A DNA stretch of 64,000 nt. Source: Galbula dea. Its lineage: Eukaryota > Chordata > Aves > Piciformes > Galbulidae. The notes beneath the pieces were generated by a model. The model was not told the origin of the DNA, searched no databases, and saw only the letters and a program-made list of their open reading frames with translations. Position numbers and translations under genes: made by a program. The stretch covers positions 124,001-188,000 of the forward strand of contig VWZX01001040.1 in assembly GCA_013399015.1 (NCBI GenBank), in the 5' to 3' direction. Of the stretch, positions 22,801 through 36,900 are shown one piece after another; position 1 is the first letter of the stretch, and each line of letters begins with the position of its first letter.

Positions 22801-24924
22801 AGCCCTCCTTGTTGCTGGATGGCAGTTTCTGTTCTCCACTACATGGTGTAGACCTGCCCTTCAGGTTGGCATGGCTTGAAGTGGAGTCAGAGCATGCTGC
22901 TATTACTCTCGTTACCAATGAGCTTTGCCAATACAAAAAAATGTTGACAGGAGAGGAGGGAGGGAGGGGAATGTGAACCTGTAGATGACATTACATAAAG
23001 ACTTTTTCTTGGTGTTCACCTGCCAAGTTTCACAAGTATTGAGTTTCATGGGTGAGTTGATTGTATTTGTATCAGTCATACACTGGCAGCTCTCCAGACT
23101 CCTTCCAGGAGAGGTCTCCTTGTTGTTGAACAGACAAGATGAAGAAACAAAAGTTGAGTAGCTTTAGTAGCTATCTTCAGTTTGGGACATGGATGACAGA
23201 GTGTTGGGGGTTTTTTTTGACTAACATGAAAATGCTGTGTAAGCCTCAGTGGAATTTTTGTCTTTTTTTTTTTCTTCAAAAAAACCCCCCTTTTTATTGC
23301 AGTATGGATATGTCTGTCAGAAGGAAGAGAGGAGCAAAATCCATGCCAGACATGTTTCTAAATGTGATTTGGTATATGAGTAGTACATGTCTGCTGTGCA
23401 TTTTTAAAAAAAATAAATGGATAAAATCATTTGCAGCCTGAAATCACTTGACAAGATCAGCAGAGCTCTGTAACCTCTCAGATGGAGGTGGGTGAGAGAG
23501 AGAGCACGTGAGAGATAAGTTGCATGTCTGTTCTGTCCCAGGACATTACACCTAATAGTGAAAATTAAACTGACAGATATTCTGACACTGTGCATCTAGG
23601 GCTGAGAAGTTAGAGATGGTAGTTTTGCATCTGAACACTGAAGATTTTCCTGCCTTTTTCTGATATGTTTAGTATCAGCTATCATCAGAGGCAGGATTTT
23701 GACTCATAGCTGCTCTGACCTGGTCTGAAAAAGCAGCTCATACCTTCCTACACCCTTCTAATTTGTAGCCTGCTCTCTGGCCTGCTCTGTGGTTTCTGTT
23801 TTTCCTTTGCTTGTTTCTTATGTTTTTTTCTTAGGTCTTTGTCATCAGTCTTCATTTTGGCAAAGTACTGTACTTTGTTTTTCTCTTGAGTAAATTTAAT
23901 TTTTGCCTGTAATGTAAGCAAGCCATCACTTCTAAATTTAAGTCTTCATATACATCTCCACTTACATTAGTATCTTAAACCACTTATGGTAGCAGTGGGG
24001 TCTTAGTTTGGGAATCTTTATTGCTTTGGAATAGAAAATATTTGCCATCATTCACAGTTTTACAGATGCTATAGTAGGTTCAAGGAGGGACCAGTCATAG
24101 TAATGCTGAGTGCTGTAGGTATGAGTCAGAGAGACATGTGCTGTCAGAAAGATCATTTGGGGTTGTGTCAGTTCACTGGAGCTCCCTGGCTCTACGGTCT
24201 GGATAGGGAGGAGAGTGACAGTTTTATTATGACAGAAAAAATCAACATGAGATGTCTGCATTCCCAAGGGCTTCTGTCTGACAAAATAGTTGCAAATAAG
24301 TGCTGTCTCAGCATTGGAGTTGGCTTGTCTAAGTGTGAGTGAGTTTCTAGAGTGATTCTCTCCACCTAGACTGGTCAGTGTGCTTATCCTGTACTACATG
24401 TATTCAGTTCTGGGCTAGTTCTTTCAGACTAACGAAGGTCTTCTAGACCAAGAACAACTTATGAAAGACAAGTTTATCCTGTTTGAATTCCTACTTTGTC
24501 CTGACTTTATTTTCCTTGGTAAACAAGGCCATTACAGCTGTCAGGTTTTTTTTTTTCCCCCAGGATTGAAGAGCAGAGAAAAAATGTGTTGTTCTAAGTG
24601 ATGAAATCTGGAGTACTCTCTATATTTACTCTCTATATCTCGTGTACTTTAATGCTTTTAAAATTTAAATGCTTTAAATCTGAAGAAGAGGGGAAGAAAC
24701 CTTCCATGCAGTGGTGCCCAATTCTTATCCTTCCATCATGTGTAGACTCTGGCATGGCCCATGAGAAGCTGGTCTCCGTACCTCACTTCTTTCTGGCATC
24801 TATTTTTAATAATATTGATGTGGAAATCATCTTCCTCCTTCCCCACTACTTGTCAGATATAACTCACCTGTCTTCCATGAGATTTCAGCAGAACAGGAGC
24901 CCGGTGCTTGCCTCTGCTTTTGTT
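16896..24924. other. Intron 1, no gene seen
   Basis: About 8 kb without a recognised exon, RNA gene or clear interspersed repeat. Several poly-T and poly-A tracts occur (for example near 17890 and 23262-23284). The open frames at 20289-20749 and 22444-22782 overlap on both strands and have no domains. Confidence 0.5.
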
Positions 24925-25005
24925 TGCCAAGTTTACATCAGTGGATTCCCAACGGCATCAATGGAGTTACACTGCCAGCTTTGCACCAGTCGATCTGGGA
25001 GAAGA
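24925..25005. repeat. Possible ancient amniote repeat fragment
   Basis: GTTTACATCAGTGGATTCCC followed by CATCAATGGAGTTACACTG and TTGCACCAG resembles the 'tttacaccagtg...caatggagttacac' blocks dispersed in turtle and crocodile genomes. The match is short, so confidence is low. Confidence 0.28.
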
Positions 25006-26464
25006 GCTGGACACACTTCTTTCTTCCTCCTTGCATGTAACAAGTGTTTATAATGATGGCTGAGTTGTACATTATTTATTGCACACAATGAGTGCTCATG
25101 GAGTGCTCTGAGAAAGAGGCAGGAATTGGCTTCCCTGCATTGAGTTTATTATCTATGTAGTTTACAGACTGAGGCATCTAACATGAATATATTCAATGAA
25201 AATTTATTCTGTAAGGCACTTTGCTCCTGAGCCTGGAGGAAGATATAACCATGTGAGAAAAATGGTCCTGTGCAGTCCAAATGCATGGTGGGATTTCTTG
25301 TTGAAGCTACTCAGGTGAAACACACTACTTAATACAAAAGCTACAGTGCTGTCAGGCGTGTAGGGTGGTCCCCCATATCCTATTAGGACTTTGTGAGAGT
25401 TTTACTGTTGATAATCATTTTGCAAGGTGGAGCTCCACAACTATCACTTCATTATCTGTTTACTTAATAACAGTAAAAAGTCCAATGTAGGAGCTTTGGA
25501 TATTCCCACAAGAATCACTCACAAGACTGGCTGGTGAGGGAGAGCAACTTACTGGAGAGTGTGGGAAATGACCCTACAGTCAGTTTCCTTTTTTAGAAGT
25601 TTCAGCCTCTTGCTTTTGCTAAGAAAAAAAATGCTAGTTTAAGTCTTCCTTGACGTAGTGGGACATAACTGTGGTGGTTTAGTATCTACTATACAAGCAA
25701 CGGAGCTGTTCTTGGTTTGGTGTGGAGCAAAACTGGGTAGAAACCTAGCTGTGCTACGTTTGGGGTTTGTGTGAGATGGTTTTAAAGATTAGTCCCTGTT
25801 ATAATAACCCCATCAGTACTCAATGATACTCACTCATTTTGACCACTTTTGCAACTAATTAGCTCAAGTAACATTTAGCCTCTCTTGCTAATAAAGATGA
25901 TAAAGTTTTTCCCTGTCTTATTGAATCTAGAAAGGAACATGCTTCACTTCCCCTTTGCAAACCTTGCTGAATGGTTTTTGGCATGAGCCTAGAAGACCAT
26001 CAAGTTCATTGTGCTCCTGTCCAAGAAAGGAACAAGTTCTAGAGCTGCAATAGTGAGCCCAAACAGTAGGGCTCTATCCTTTTGCTTTGAAGGATGAAAG
26101 GGGTATGATGCAGAAAAAAGAAATGGGCATTGATGTACAGATGCAGATTTGATTTCTCTTGCATGTTCCAGTCTTGCACAGTGTGAGGCTAAGATCTCTA
26201 GTTCTAGCTGAAGGACAGCTTGACTCCTGCATTTACTGTTACAATGCTGTTTCAGCAGGTCAGGACTCACTTAGGGCTCCTTGCTGTTTTGGAGTGACAG
26301 TGTTGATGTGGAGGGCAAACTCTTGAATTCTGGAGTGTCTGGTGGGCTCAGGAATAAAGCACTAAAAATTCAGTCTATGCTGCACGTCCTCTCAGAATGG
26401 TTTTCCGTCCCTTGTAGTCAACCATGTTTATGTCCTTGCTAAGGAAGAAACTCCTTCATGTGGA
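25006..26464. other. Intron 1, no gene seen
   Basis: No exon, repeat family or RNA gene recognised in this stretch. Confidence 0.5.
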
Positions 26465-26557
26465 TGAATCATAGAATAATCTGAGCTGGAAGGGGCCCAC
26501 AAGGATCATCTAGTTCAGCTCCTAACCCTGTGCAGGACACCCCAAGAATCACACCAT
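26465..26557 (-). mobile_element. CR1 LINE 3' fragment (distinct subfamily)
   Basis: The + strand reads GAATCATAGAATAATCTGAG, then GAAGGGGCCCACAAGGATCA and ACACCCCAAGAATCACACCA. This is the reverse complement of a CR1 3' end. The 'GGGGCCCACAAGGATCAT' and 'CACCCCAAGAATCACACCATG' blocks mark a different subfamily from the copies at 16822, 48711 and 61024. About 90 bp remain. Confidence 0.85.
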
Positions 26558-29500
26558 GATTACAAAATCATTCAGACTAAGAATGGGTTTTGTATTTAAT
26601 CATGAGATGCATTTTTTCAGAAGGCTTGTGACTTGTAAACTCTGTCAGCTTGCACAGGGCAGATCTAGGAGACACCCAGCAGGTTTTTTGTCCTCCTCTG
26701 CCCCATGGGCAGTCTCTGTGCAGCACGAGAGTTGGAGAGGTGCTTGCTGCTCATGACTCTGCTTCTCACCTACCATTTGACAGCTGAGCTGTGAAACCAT
26801 CAGTCAAAGATCGAATGGGTTAACGTGGTGGGCTGTGAACTGTGGTTTTAGAGTCGTGCGAAGGCAGCATCCGTACTGCTGCATTTACAGGGCTGGAAAA
26901 AAAAGTGGGGGGAAGCTTTGGGGTAGCCAGGGACAGTAATCTCCTTTTGATCAAAGCTTGATAGCAAGAGAGCTTTTTCCTGTGTTTTATATCTGCTGAA
27001 GAACTTGGTTAATGATTTATCAGTTCATAATAACCAGCACTATGTTCTTTCCAGCAGTCAACTGCAACCACTGACGAACACGTACAGAACCCCACTTTGG
27101 TGTTACCTCAGCTCCACCAAAGGGATGTTGAAAGCTATGTCTGAGCTTGTCTTGGGTGAGCAGTTGCTGCATATGTGGCTGCACATCTGCAGGATGTTAA
27201 AGGCTGCGAACCCGTGCAGGCAGGATGCATCACATGCTCGTTTCAGCTCTTGCTTAGTGCTGTGTGTAACGAGATCTCTTAAAACTCATATAATTAAGAA
27301 CTTCAGAACTCCAGACTTTTAGAAGAACTTCAGAATAGAGAATTTAAGCTATATCCAAAATCATGGAGTGCTTCATTTTAGAATTGCACTCTTCTGATTC
27401 TGTCAAGAATAAAATTACAGAGTCTGGGTGGATTTCTTCGAAGAGAAGCACTGATCATTCAAGTCATCACATGTTTTGGCATATGTGGATGTGATCTTGG
27501 AAGGTTGCTGTTGTGTCCTTGCAAGTTTGTCATTTCCCTTTGTCATGGGGAAAGGGGTGTTTATGATTACTAGGTCAGTGGATTTATTTCTATATATAAA
27601 TAAGCTCACTGCAAAGAGACTTGCTTCAGCAGTGGATGTGCAGTACTCATTGTTTTTAAGCAATGCCACTTCTTAATTTAGTAACATTTTGGAAGTGCCT
27701 GTTCCTGTTTTGAACATGAACATTGGGTGAGAAAAGTCTGACTGAGACTTACTGGTTTTAAACAACCTTTGGTGCCCCTGTGCTTGGCTTCTGAAAGAAT
27801 CTTCCTGACCTTGAAAAAGCTCATCAGCATTTTCTCAGTATAAGTTTTGTGGTTCATTTCTAGGTTGACTAAACATCTTCTTATGCTAATAGTCCTGGGC
27901 ACGTGAAATGTTATTTGGAGAGAAATGTGGGTTGTTTTATAATTGCTTCAGCTGCACAAAAATACTCTATCCCTGCCAGAGATTTTTTTCATTGTCAGTG
28001 ATAAGACCAGGACCTTTTTATTATTATTATTCTCTTTAAAATATTTATTTTTAGCCAGAAAATGGGTAGTTGCCAATTTCTGTACACCTATAGTATTCGT
28101 TCTTACAATCTCTAAGAACATTAAGCAACTGTTTCCACAGGAACACTGCCCTTTACAATAGGCAATGTTGTGGCTTGCTTCAAAGCCACAGTGAGAATAT
28201 GTAGGTGTTTGAAGGGTGCCAGATCTTTCTATCTCTTGCTATGAATTTTCCAGTGGGTCATTACTTGTTTGGACTTTCTACCTCAGTATCTGAAACCACC
28301 TCAGTGCCTCATATTACTATGTGTGTTAGTGTCCTAAAAGCATTTCAATTGCTGCTGGGCTGCAAGAGGAATCTTTTAGATTCATAAAAAGCCAAAAGTC
28401 ATGGTACAGCAGTGGTAAGGATCTAACCAGCAACTCCAATGCAGCTAGTTTAGGATCTAGCTCTTCACTTTTGTCATCTTTTTTAGAGCTCTTTCAGTAT
28501 CATATGTATTAGGAGTTGAGCAGCATTAGGTGTTTTATTATCTTTCTTAGGGGACTGTTTGTAATGGTTCAGGTTGTTGGATGTATGGCAGTTATTAGAG
28601 GGACTGTCTTTCATTTTCTTTATTCCCAGGGTGGTTACTGAGTGTCCTACTTGTACAGAGAGGAACTGTTTGACTGACTTTTTGGCTTTATATTAAAGGG
28701 CTTGGTAAACCTTAAAGAATGGAATTGATTTGATTTGATTTTGAAGGAAGATGAGTGCTGTCCAAGGGATTTCTGTCCTCAGCTGCTGAAAACTCTGGTT
28801 AAGGGTGTAAGACTAAAATTAATGTGTCTTTTCCTGGAGTGAATAAAATTTTGCTTTGGGATTTAAGGCAGTTTGTCCTACCTCAGCAAGCATTGTCTGT
28901 CAACAGGAAGAGGAGCATAAGGGCCACATTAGCAGTGCCACCCAGGTAGGGAAGTACTTTTCTCCAGAAGGAGATTTATACTTTTAAACATATTAGCTAG
29001 TGGGCTGGAGTTAAAAGCATGTGTGTTTGTAATACAAAGCACATGCAACAGTGGCTGTGGCACAGATAAAGTGTCAGGCCTTCCCTTCAAAAAGAAACTA
29101 AATACTTACCAAGGAGGAAACATGACAGCAGTTGTCCTAAATATGATGGCCTTGTAACAGAGCCTTGTCCTGCTCTTGGCTTACTTAGAATTGCCAGCTT
29201 TTTATGAATCTAAAAGATTCATCTTGCAGCCCAGGAGCACTTGCAAGACTTGGACTTGCAGTGGTCCCCAGCAAAGCTCAGTTTGAAGAGAAGAACACTT
29301 GATCTGCAGCCTTGCAGGTGATGTTGAGTTTTGGATGGGAAATGTGTTTGGCATCAGGTTATGTTCTCAAATGACATCTGAGCAAAACCACTCCAACCAC
29401 GTTCTGACCTTTTGCTCTGCAGACCCTTTCTGGCCACCTCCCCCTCCTTTTTAAATCCATGGTACATCTTGGTCACATTGGTTGAGAAGTGCTTCCTCAT

Positions 29501-31406
29501 CTTGAAACCATGCTTTGGAAAGGGAAAAAGAAATATTGAAAAGGGGAAATACATGACAGCATGCTCTTGGTAGATGCCAGCTTGCAGTTGCATGCAAACC
29601 CCAGAAGTGCCTCCTCCTTCAGATGGAGGCAGATGGCTGGGTCAGCTGAACAGCATATCCCAGTGACATGGCACCTCGTCACCCATCCGGTGGCCTGGAG
29701 AAGACTGGAGGCTGATGCTTTTAATCTCCTTCCCGTCTCAACTTGATTGCTGGAGTCACAGCTATGGCTTTATGGTCACAAGTGGGTAGTGAGATCATCT
29801 GTCTCATGAGGTAGATGAGGAAGACTAATCATAGACTTGAAGGGACTAAAAATTTCTTGGTCTTGGACAGTCTGTTTCTTATTGCAATACTTGGCTTCAG
29901 AATTTCAGGACTTTTTTTTTTTCCTAGTCCTTTCGATGCAAATACACAACTCAGATTCCTTCACTATGAAGTATCTCATTTATGCACCCTTTTTTTAACT
30001 GCTGTTTTACAGAAATGTATTTATTGTGCTCTTCCTTCTCTCCCCCACTGAAAAAAAAAAACAAACCCAAACCAAAAAATAAACACAAACAAACCCCAGT
30101 GTTCAAGTAGGATATGACCTAAGTTGGCAAAGCAAATATTGGCAATGGCATGTCGTTTCTGGGTGTTGTCAGCTGCATACTGGATCCCAACCTACATTCT
30201 TTTTGCTTCATGAAGACTTGACTGTGACTCCCAGCCATGGACCTCGTGGGATTAGAGTGGAGACATGAGCAGTAACATCTGGACACCAGGAGCAAGCCTC
30301 ATACCTTCAGGAATGCCGGGGGAGTGCATGCCTTGGCACTCCTTTTTTTGTACCTTTAGAAACATCTAATTGGCTATGTGGCCAGAAACTGCTACTGCTT
30401 TTGCATGATGTTCTGGGATGTGTGTAGCAGGGATGTTAAACAATCCCATAAACTATTGGCAAAGAATGAGAAAGGGGTTAGTGTGTGAGCTAAAGTACTT
30501 TTAATCTTCTTCTCCATCTTTCCCTGTGTCCCAAGCAGATTCTCTCCTGTGAGGTACTACTCATATTTGATAGCTTGCTTCTCATACTTCAATCTCAAAT
30601 TTGATAGATCATCTTGCAACACAGAGTGTGAGAGGAGATGTGGTGGATTAATACTGACTGGATATAAATGTTAGTCCTTAATAGTTTCCATGTTAAGAAA
30701 CTGCCAGGGGAGGAAGTGACAGGAGGAAGAAGAAGTCACTGTGGATAATTCAGGATTTGGAAAGAATGGCCAGAGCATAGGAGCCTAGGCTTCTTGATGG
30801 TGTTACAGCCCATGCCAGGATTTGGGTTTCAGAAGTTGCTGGAATTAATCCCTCCTTCTTGTGTCCTCACTAAGGATGAGCAATGCAGTTAAGGCTTTAA
30901 ATCTGTGATGGGAGCTGTAGTTGTAAAGACTGGCATGCCACTGAGATGTGTCATTTGGAATCTTACATTTTGTCAGAAATATTACTGATGGCTTTCTTTG
31001 TGGTACTGGCAGGGGTGGAGATGTGTGTGGTGTTGTCCTGTCCCCTGCTGTGCACTTACTACAAGGCTTTATAGTCACTGAGAGAATGATGGGTTGTGGT
31101 GCTGTGAAGTGATTGACTCTTCTGGATGTCTCTTCCACTGTGCAGTCCAGGCAGATGTTGCTTTCATGGGTGCTGCAGAGCCTTCCTTGCACTTTTTCAT
31201 GGTGGTGTCAATGTGCTAGGTTGGGCTTTTGCAGACCACAAGCAGTGTTTGTAGCTCTGCTCCTCATATGTTGCTTTCCTTGTCTATACAATTGATGGTG
31301 GAAGGTTGCCTCAGCACCCCCAGGGGCTTTGTGGTCTTTGGTTGAAAAAGTGGAGATGTGTATGAGCTCATATATGCAACTCCTTTCATACTTCACATTG
31401 CCTTTA
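26558..31406. other. Intron 1, no gene seen
   Basis: No exon or mobile element recognised. A TTA/ATT run lies near 28017-28032 and an A-rich tract near 30051-30098. Small open frames have no recognisable product. Confidence 0.5.
30051..30098. repeat. A-rich low-complexity tract
   Basis: Runs of A interrupted by AAACCC-type steps (AAACAAACCCAAACCAAA pattern). It is the mirror-strand form of the T/G tracts at 40561, 45760 and 55630. Confidence 0.75.
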
Positions 31407-31422
31407 AGAGAGAGAGAGAGAG
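31407..31422. repeat. (AG)8 microsatellite
   Basis: Eight uninterrupted AG units. It is short but pure. Confidence 0.85.
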
Positions 31423-33491
31423 CAACACAGCTGTAGAAATGTGATACCACTTTGCAAAAAGGAGATAACAGCCTGCATGGAAAGCAAGCACTGTGGGCCT
31501 GCCTGGCATGGAGGTTCTCTTAGCCCTACCATTGATGTTTTGGTGTTGCAGCTATCCCCAGGTTAGTGCTATGGCAACTCTGGAAGTCAGGCTGAGATAG
31601 ATGAGTGATGATCAGGATAAATAGCTGTTGGTCCCTCACTCAGTACATGCAGTGTTTGGTATTGCAAGGCCCTTTACTAAGTTCAGACCTTTTCAGCACT
31701 TGGTGTTGAAGGAAAGGAGAGGGTCAGTGCTTACAAATTAACCTCTCTGGAGAGTTTTTGGTTTGCATTTGAATCTTCTGTATTGACAAACCCCATCTTT
31801 GTGCTATCAAGCTGCAGACATCAAGATGTTTATCACATCACACTCTAGGATCCTTTTTTTTCTTTATAGCACCCATTAGTAGATACCAAGCACCATAAAT
31901 AGCTGGACTTTTCCAGCAGATTGCCTTTTGCTGTACCTCCAGGACTTAACTTTTTAACTGGTATTAGGAAGATGGGATTTGGTTCTTCAAAAGTGGGCCT
32001 CTGATAGAAATAGTTGGAGTAGCAGAAAGTTGTGACCTTTCTGCTTTCTGCCTGGGGTGTTGCAAAATTTGATGGATTATATCTGGAGGACAAATGGATT
32101 TTAATGGTTCATGATCTTGTCAGCTGTGGCCTGGTTTTAGAAAGAAAGAGCTATTGGACAAAAATGGAAACCCAGCAGTACATCCAATGAATGATATGTA
32201 GTAGGAGGATATTTTAGAAATAGTGACAATATCTAATGGGGATTCAAATGAGAAGAATTTCACAGAAGTTTAAGATTACATAATAAAACCTATCTATAAC
32301 AAGCAAATATTTTCCAGTGCTGAATACTAGAGAACAACACAAGTGTATAAATGAGCAAGGTACTGGAGAGACAATTGCAGGGAGGTTCTTGGCACAGTAT
32401 TGCACCAGGTTTAGGTGTCCACAGTTGCTTGGGTTGGTTCCTATGAACAGTGTATCGAGGGCTCTGTCTGACATTGTACATCCTAGTGGATTTCCCCTAA
32501 GTTAGACAGTGCTCTGCTGCTGTAGCCATGCTTTGACAATCTTTGGGCAACCAACAGGTGTGCCTTGAACACAGAGCCTGAGACCATGATGCAGACTTTG
32601 CTTAATGTAAAATTGTGAGTGATTCATAAGCCTGCCTAGATTTGTTAATAAGGTTAATTAAAACTGCAGGTGAGTGCTGTGCCTTGGAAGACTTCTCGAG
32701 ACTGAGAGCATTGTTATTGCTTCTCTTTGCAGTCTTTTTGTTTCTCCTTCTGTGTTTCCACCTGGTGCATGTTCTGTTCCTCTCTGGCTAAAACCTAGGT
32801 CTCTGGTGTATGTTGGCTAGTGCACGGGCTACCTGGACTCACTCCTCTGCTGTCACTCACCTGCCCATTCCTTGTCAGGGGACATTGCATCAGTGCTAAA
32901 GTCAGCTATGTCAGTGTCTTGATTTGAGGAAACTCCACTCATCAACTCACTGCTGTGGCCCTTGGAGCACTTCCAAACAGGAAGTGCTATGGACTTGCCT
33001 GCTTGGCACCCCTCCATGATTTATTTCTTGATTGCTGTAAGCAGCCAAACTGGCACAACTTCCTGGTTATTCTGCCAAGTTATATTGAGTTCATACATGT
33101 GACAGAAGATACATTTGTTGATCATCTCCAGAACTTGAAGGCAGAAAATGGCATTTCCTACATGGTCAACTCAGTGAGAGACTTAAAACTTGAGCTGTCA
33201 GCATCATCCCTTCACAACTCATGTGTCCAGAGGGTAATGGCTAAAGTGGTATCCAGGGCTCTATAGCTGTTGAAAGATTATCCTGTTTGGTAATAACTGG
33301 TTGTTGTGGTTTATTGTGCCATTGTTACTGTTCATTGAATGGATATGGGAGACTTTTGTGTGTTTGTTTCTTAAAGCTCCTGAGTCCTCTCAAGAGCAGA
33401 GACCCTGTCCCACTTTCAGCCTCTTTTACTTGCAGTTGAGGATGTAGGTGTTTGCAGGCAGATTTCCACACATTACATATGGGCTACAGAG
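31423..33491. other. Intron 1, no gene seen
   Basis: No exon or repeat recognised. A TTAATAAGGTTAATTAAAA motif near 32644 looks like an HNF1/homeodomain-type site but stands alone. Confidence 0.5.
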
Positions 33492-33930
33492 ATGGTGAAG
33501 GGGCTGAAGGGGACAACTTTTGAGGAGTGGCTGAGGTCACTTGGTTTGTTTAGCCTTGAGGAGAGGAGCTCGAGGGAAGACCTCACTGCTGTCTTCAGCA
33601 TCCTCACAAGGGGTAGCAGAGGGGCAGGTACTGATCTCACTCTAGTGGACAGCAATAGGTCTAGGGGAGGTGGAATGAAGTTGAATCAGGGGAGGTTCAG
33701 GCTAGAGATTAGAAAAAGGTTTTTCACCCAGAGGGTGGTTGGGCTCTGGAACAGCCTCCCCAGGGGAGTTTTTCTCAGCACCAAGCCTGACAAGAGTTCA
33801 AGAAGTGCTTGGACAATGCTCTCAGGCACATGGTGTGATTCTTGGGGTGTCCTGAATAGGTTAAGGAGCCAGACTCTTATGATCCTACTGGGTCCCAGCT
33901 CAGTGGATACTGTGATACTGTGTTATTCAA
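33492..33930 (+). mobile_element. CR1 LINE 3' portion with ORF2 C-terminus
   Basis: The + strand encodes a continuous ORF2 C-terminal remnant. The peptides LGLFSLEERSSREDL, NQGRFRLEIRKRFFTQRVV and LWNSLPRGVF are the usual CR1 tail blocks. The DNA ends in ATACTGTGATACTGTG, a decayed octamer tail near 33927. It is 5'-truncated inside ORF2. The frame is open for about 150 codons, which suggests a younger age than the other fragments. Without the endonuclease and polymerase it cannot act. Confidence 0.88.
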
Positions 33931-36900
33931 AGCAAATAGCCTGATCCCAGCTACCAAATGTCTGCATTGGGCATATTTGCTGTAATCAAGTATTCAAATA
34001 GCAGAAAATGAAGCCCTGCATTTGTCATCCTTTAATTTAGTGGTCCTGCATTGATGCAAGAATCTGCCTGTTAGGAAATAAAAGTAATCTGTGATTTCCC
34101 ACCCCATCCCTTAAAAAAAATAAAAATAGCTGTAGGAGGAAGGCAAGAGGAGTTGGGAGGAAAATCCAGTGATGGACTGGACATGGTGGTGTTTGGCATG
34201 GTGTTACAAAGCAAGCTGTATGTTTAATAATTTGTGTGCAGCACAGCTTAGCTCTGCTTGTATGTGCATGTGGTTGGAAAGGCAGAATGTGTCCTGCCCA
34301 CATGAGTTTGGTTTCACATGGGCTATGGTTGTACAGGCTAGAGGAGGTAACATGGAGGTGTTGAGAGCCCACCTGTGAAGTGGTGTCCTGCCCTTGCTCT
34401 CTGCAGCCAGTGGGTTGCAGAGGCTGTTCAGGGAGGCACAGGGCAGCCTTTGTTCTCTGCCTGCCATCTCCTTGTTGCAAGGTACTGTCACTAGAGCAAA
34501 TGAGATGCCATTTGTGGGCCAGGTTGGAAAACGGAGCTGTTCCCCAAGGCTACACCCAGAAAGGGACACCTTGCTCTACCAGGGCTTTGTATTCCAGTGG
34601 TGCTGCTCCATCAGTGTACCTCACCTCACTGTGCAGGAGCTCTCTGGCTTGCTGCAGGAGCTGCATAGGGCAGGAAGCCACACAGCTCAGCATGGCTGCA
34701 GAGCTGCCTGCAGTGAGCTCAGGCTGTGTGCATCACTTTGAGAGGTGCTGACAGAGAGACCACCTTCCTCCCTGACCCATGGGCCTGGAATGTGTCTCTC
34801 CCTTTTTAACTTTACAACCTTACAGTTTTATTTCAAATATGCTAAATAACAGCCACCTGCAACTATTATTCATAAATCATTTACTGTTTTAGAGGTGGGA
34901 TTTCTCAAAAGCAATCTAAGTTGGTGTAATTCCAGTAGGAGCAAGCTCTCACTCATGCTTTCCTTTTTTCTTTTTTTTTGTTAAAGATTTGAAGCTTCCT
35001 TTTTTATCTATATTTTATTTGTAGCCCTTCAAGCAGGTTTTCTTAGCAGGAATTTTTACAGGATAATCTTGTTGCAGCCCTTGATCTTCCTACCCAAGCA
35101 AATCTCCTGTTGAGGTGGGTAATCTCTTGGATGAAACCAGACTGAAATTGATTAAAGAGTCCAAGATTGGCCAAGAGTCATTAGTTGTGGATGATTGTTC
35201 ATGGCTGGCACACAGCTTTATAATTATGCTGCTTGATTGAAAACAAAAGTAATATTTTAAACAGCTGTCCTGGAACAAAAAATTAGAATGACAGTATTAC
35301 AGTAATAGCTGGAACAACTAGTTGTAGGAGTTACAAGAGACACTGTTTCCACCCATTTGTGGGTTTACCTCCAGAAAGTTAAACATAGGTGTTGGAATGG
35401 TTTCTTTTTCACTCTGAAACTTTGACAGTTGCCATCACTTGCAGGAGGCAGAAGTTTTAAGCCTTCGTCCCCTGCCATGGGATGGCCAGACTGACCCCCA
35501 GGGGACCAGATAAACCTAGGTCTAATCATTCATCTACTGCAGCTGGAATCAGTGAGCTGTGAGGGTTTCAGTGCTCTGAATTCAGCATGATGTGTGGACC
35601 TACCAATTAGAGGTGGGTTTGACAGCCTTCCCACAGTGCCATGTCACCCTGTGCATGCTCCTTGTTTTGAGACCTGGCATCAGTATTAAATCATGGTGGG
35701 AACATGGAGATGTTGCTATTTGGCAGCACCAGATTCAAAGCTTGGGTAGGACATGAGATAGGGTCATTACTGTTCACCAGATGGCATCTCCTAGGGTCTC
35801 CCAAGCACAAAATTTGCTGTGGTTTGTTGAGAAACTGTGCATGTCTGCCTTTGGCGTTGGCAGTGGATGCCTGAAGCACTTGCCTGCCTTTGTAAGAATG
35901 AGAAGATACTTGACACCCTTGAGTTTGGGTTTTTTTTTTAGGCACACTGATTTGAATCCTAAAAATTGCATGCTGTGCATTTGTAGGAAAAATACTTTAA
36001 TCTGTTGATTTGGAAATGCAAAATCTCTGTGGTACCAGAGATTTTCAAATTTTTCAAAGGTGCTTGACTTGATAGACAGATGTTTGTCAGCCTCAAAATG
36101 TACTAGAGGGACTGACTAATCCAGACACTGTGTATTTGGCTGAGAAAGTTGCTACTTGACCTGTCCAACAAAGGCATGCTCAGATGGAGGTGCTACCTTA
36201 TTAAAATAGAGAAAGATCTGACATTCCATAAGCATGATCTATTAGGAGCTTAAACAAGAAAAATTAGAAGAAATAACTAGAGGCATGTGAAAAAAACCAG
36301 CTTTAGCCTAACCCAGACTTTCAGCTCTTTCAACTGAGCAGAGCCTTGGGAATTGCCTCTGAAAATGACTGATGATATACACAGTTCTGTTAATTAAATT
36401 TAAAAATTGTGTAGGAAGTCAAAAGATATAGCTACTTGTTTAATTAAGCTAATTAAGTCCCCAGGTAGCTTTTCTATTTGCTTTATTCACTGCAAGTGTC
36501 TGACTTGTTCTGTTTTTGAAGCTGTGTCAGCATTGACATGGCTTAGAAAAAGGTTGTACTTCTAGGATATCTATTAATTGTGCCTGTGGGGAAGAAAGGA
36601 CAGAGCAGCAATGGGAGAAAGGATATTCTGAGCTCCAGGGTAAACGCAACCGTCTTTTATGTCTGATCCAAACACAATAAAAAGATTCTCACTGACTTCA
36701 TTGTACTTCAGATCAGGCTTCTCAGACAAGATTCTCTGTTGTGAGGAAGGGAGGAAAAATCCAAACTTCTCTTTGCAAGATTTAATGTTCATGTACAATG
36801 CAGTGTTGAAGATGTATCTCCATCCTGGAGGTCCACTTTGTCCACCATGTCTCCGTTTGGGATTGCGAGCAACTCGCAGGCAGGCAGCCGCTCTTTGGAT

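Noticed and set aside
24598..25053. 151-codon open frame in intron 1
   Set aside because: No recognised domain; it ends across a possible old repeat fragment.
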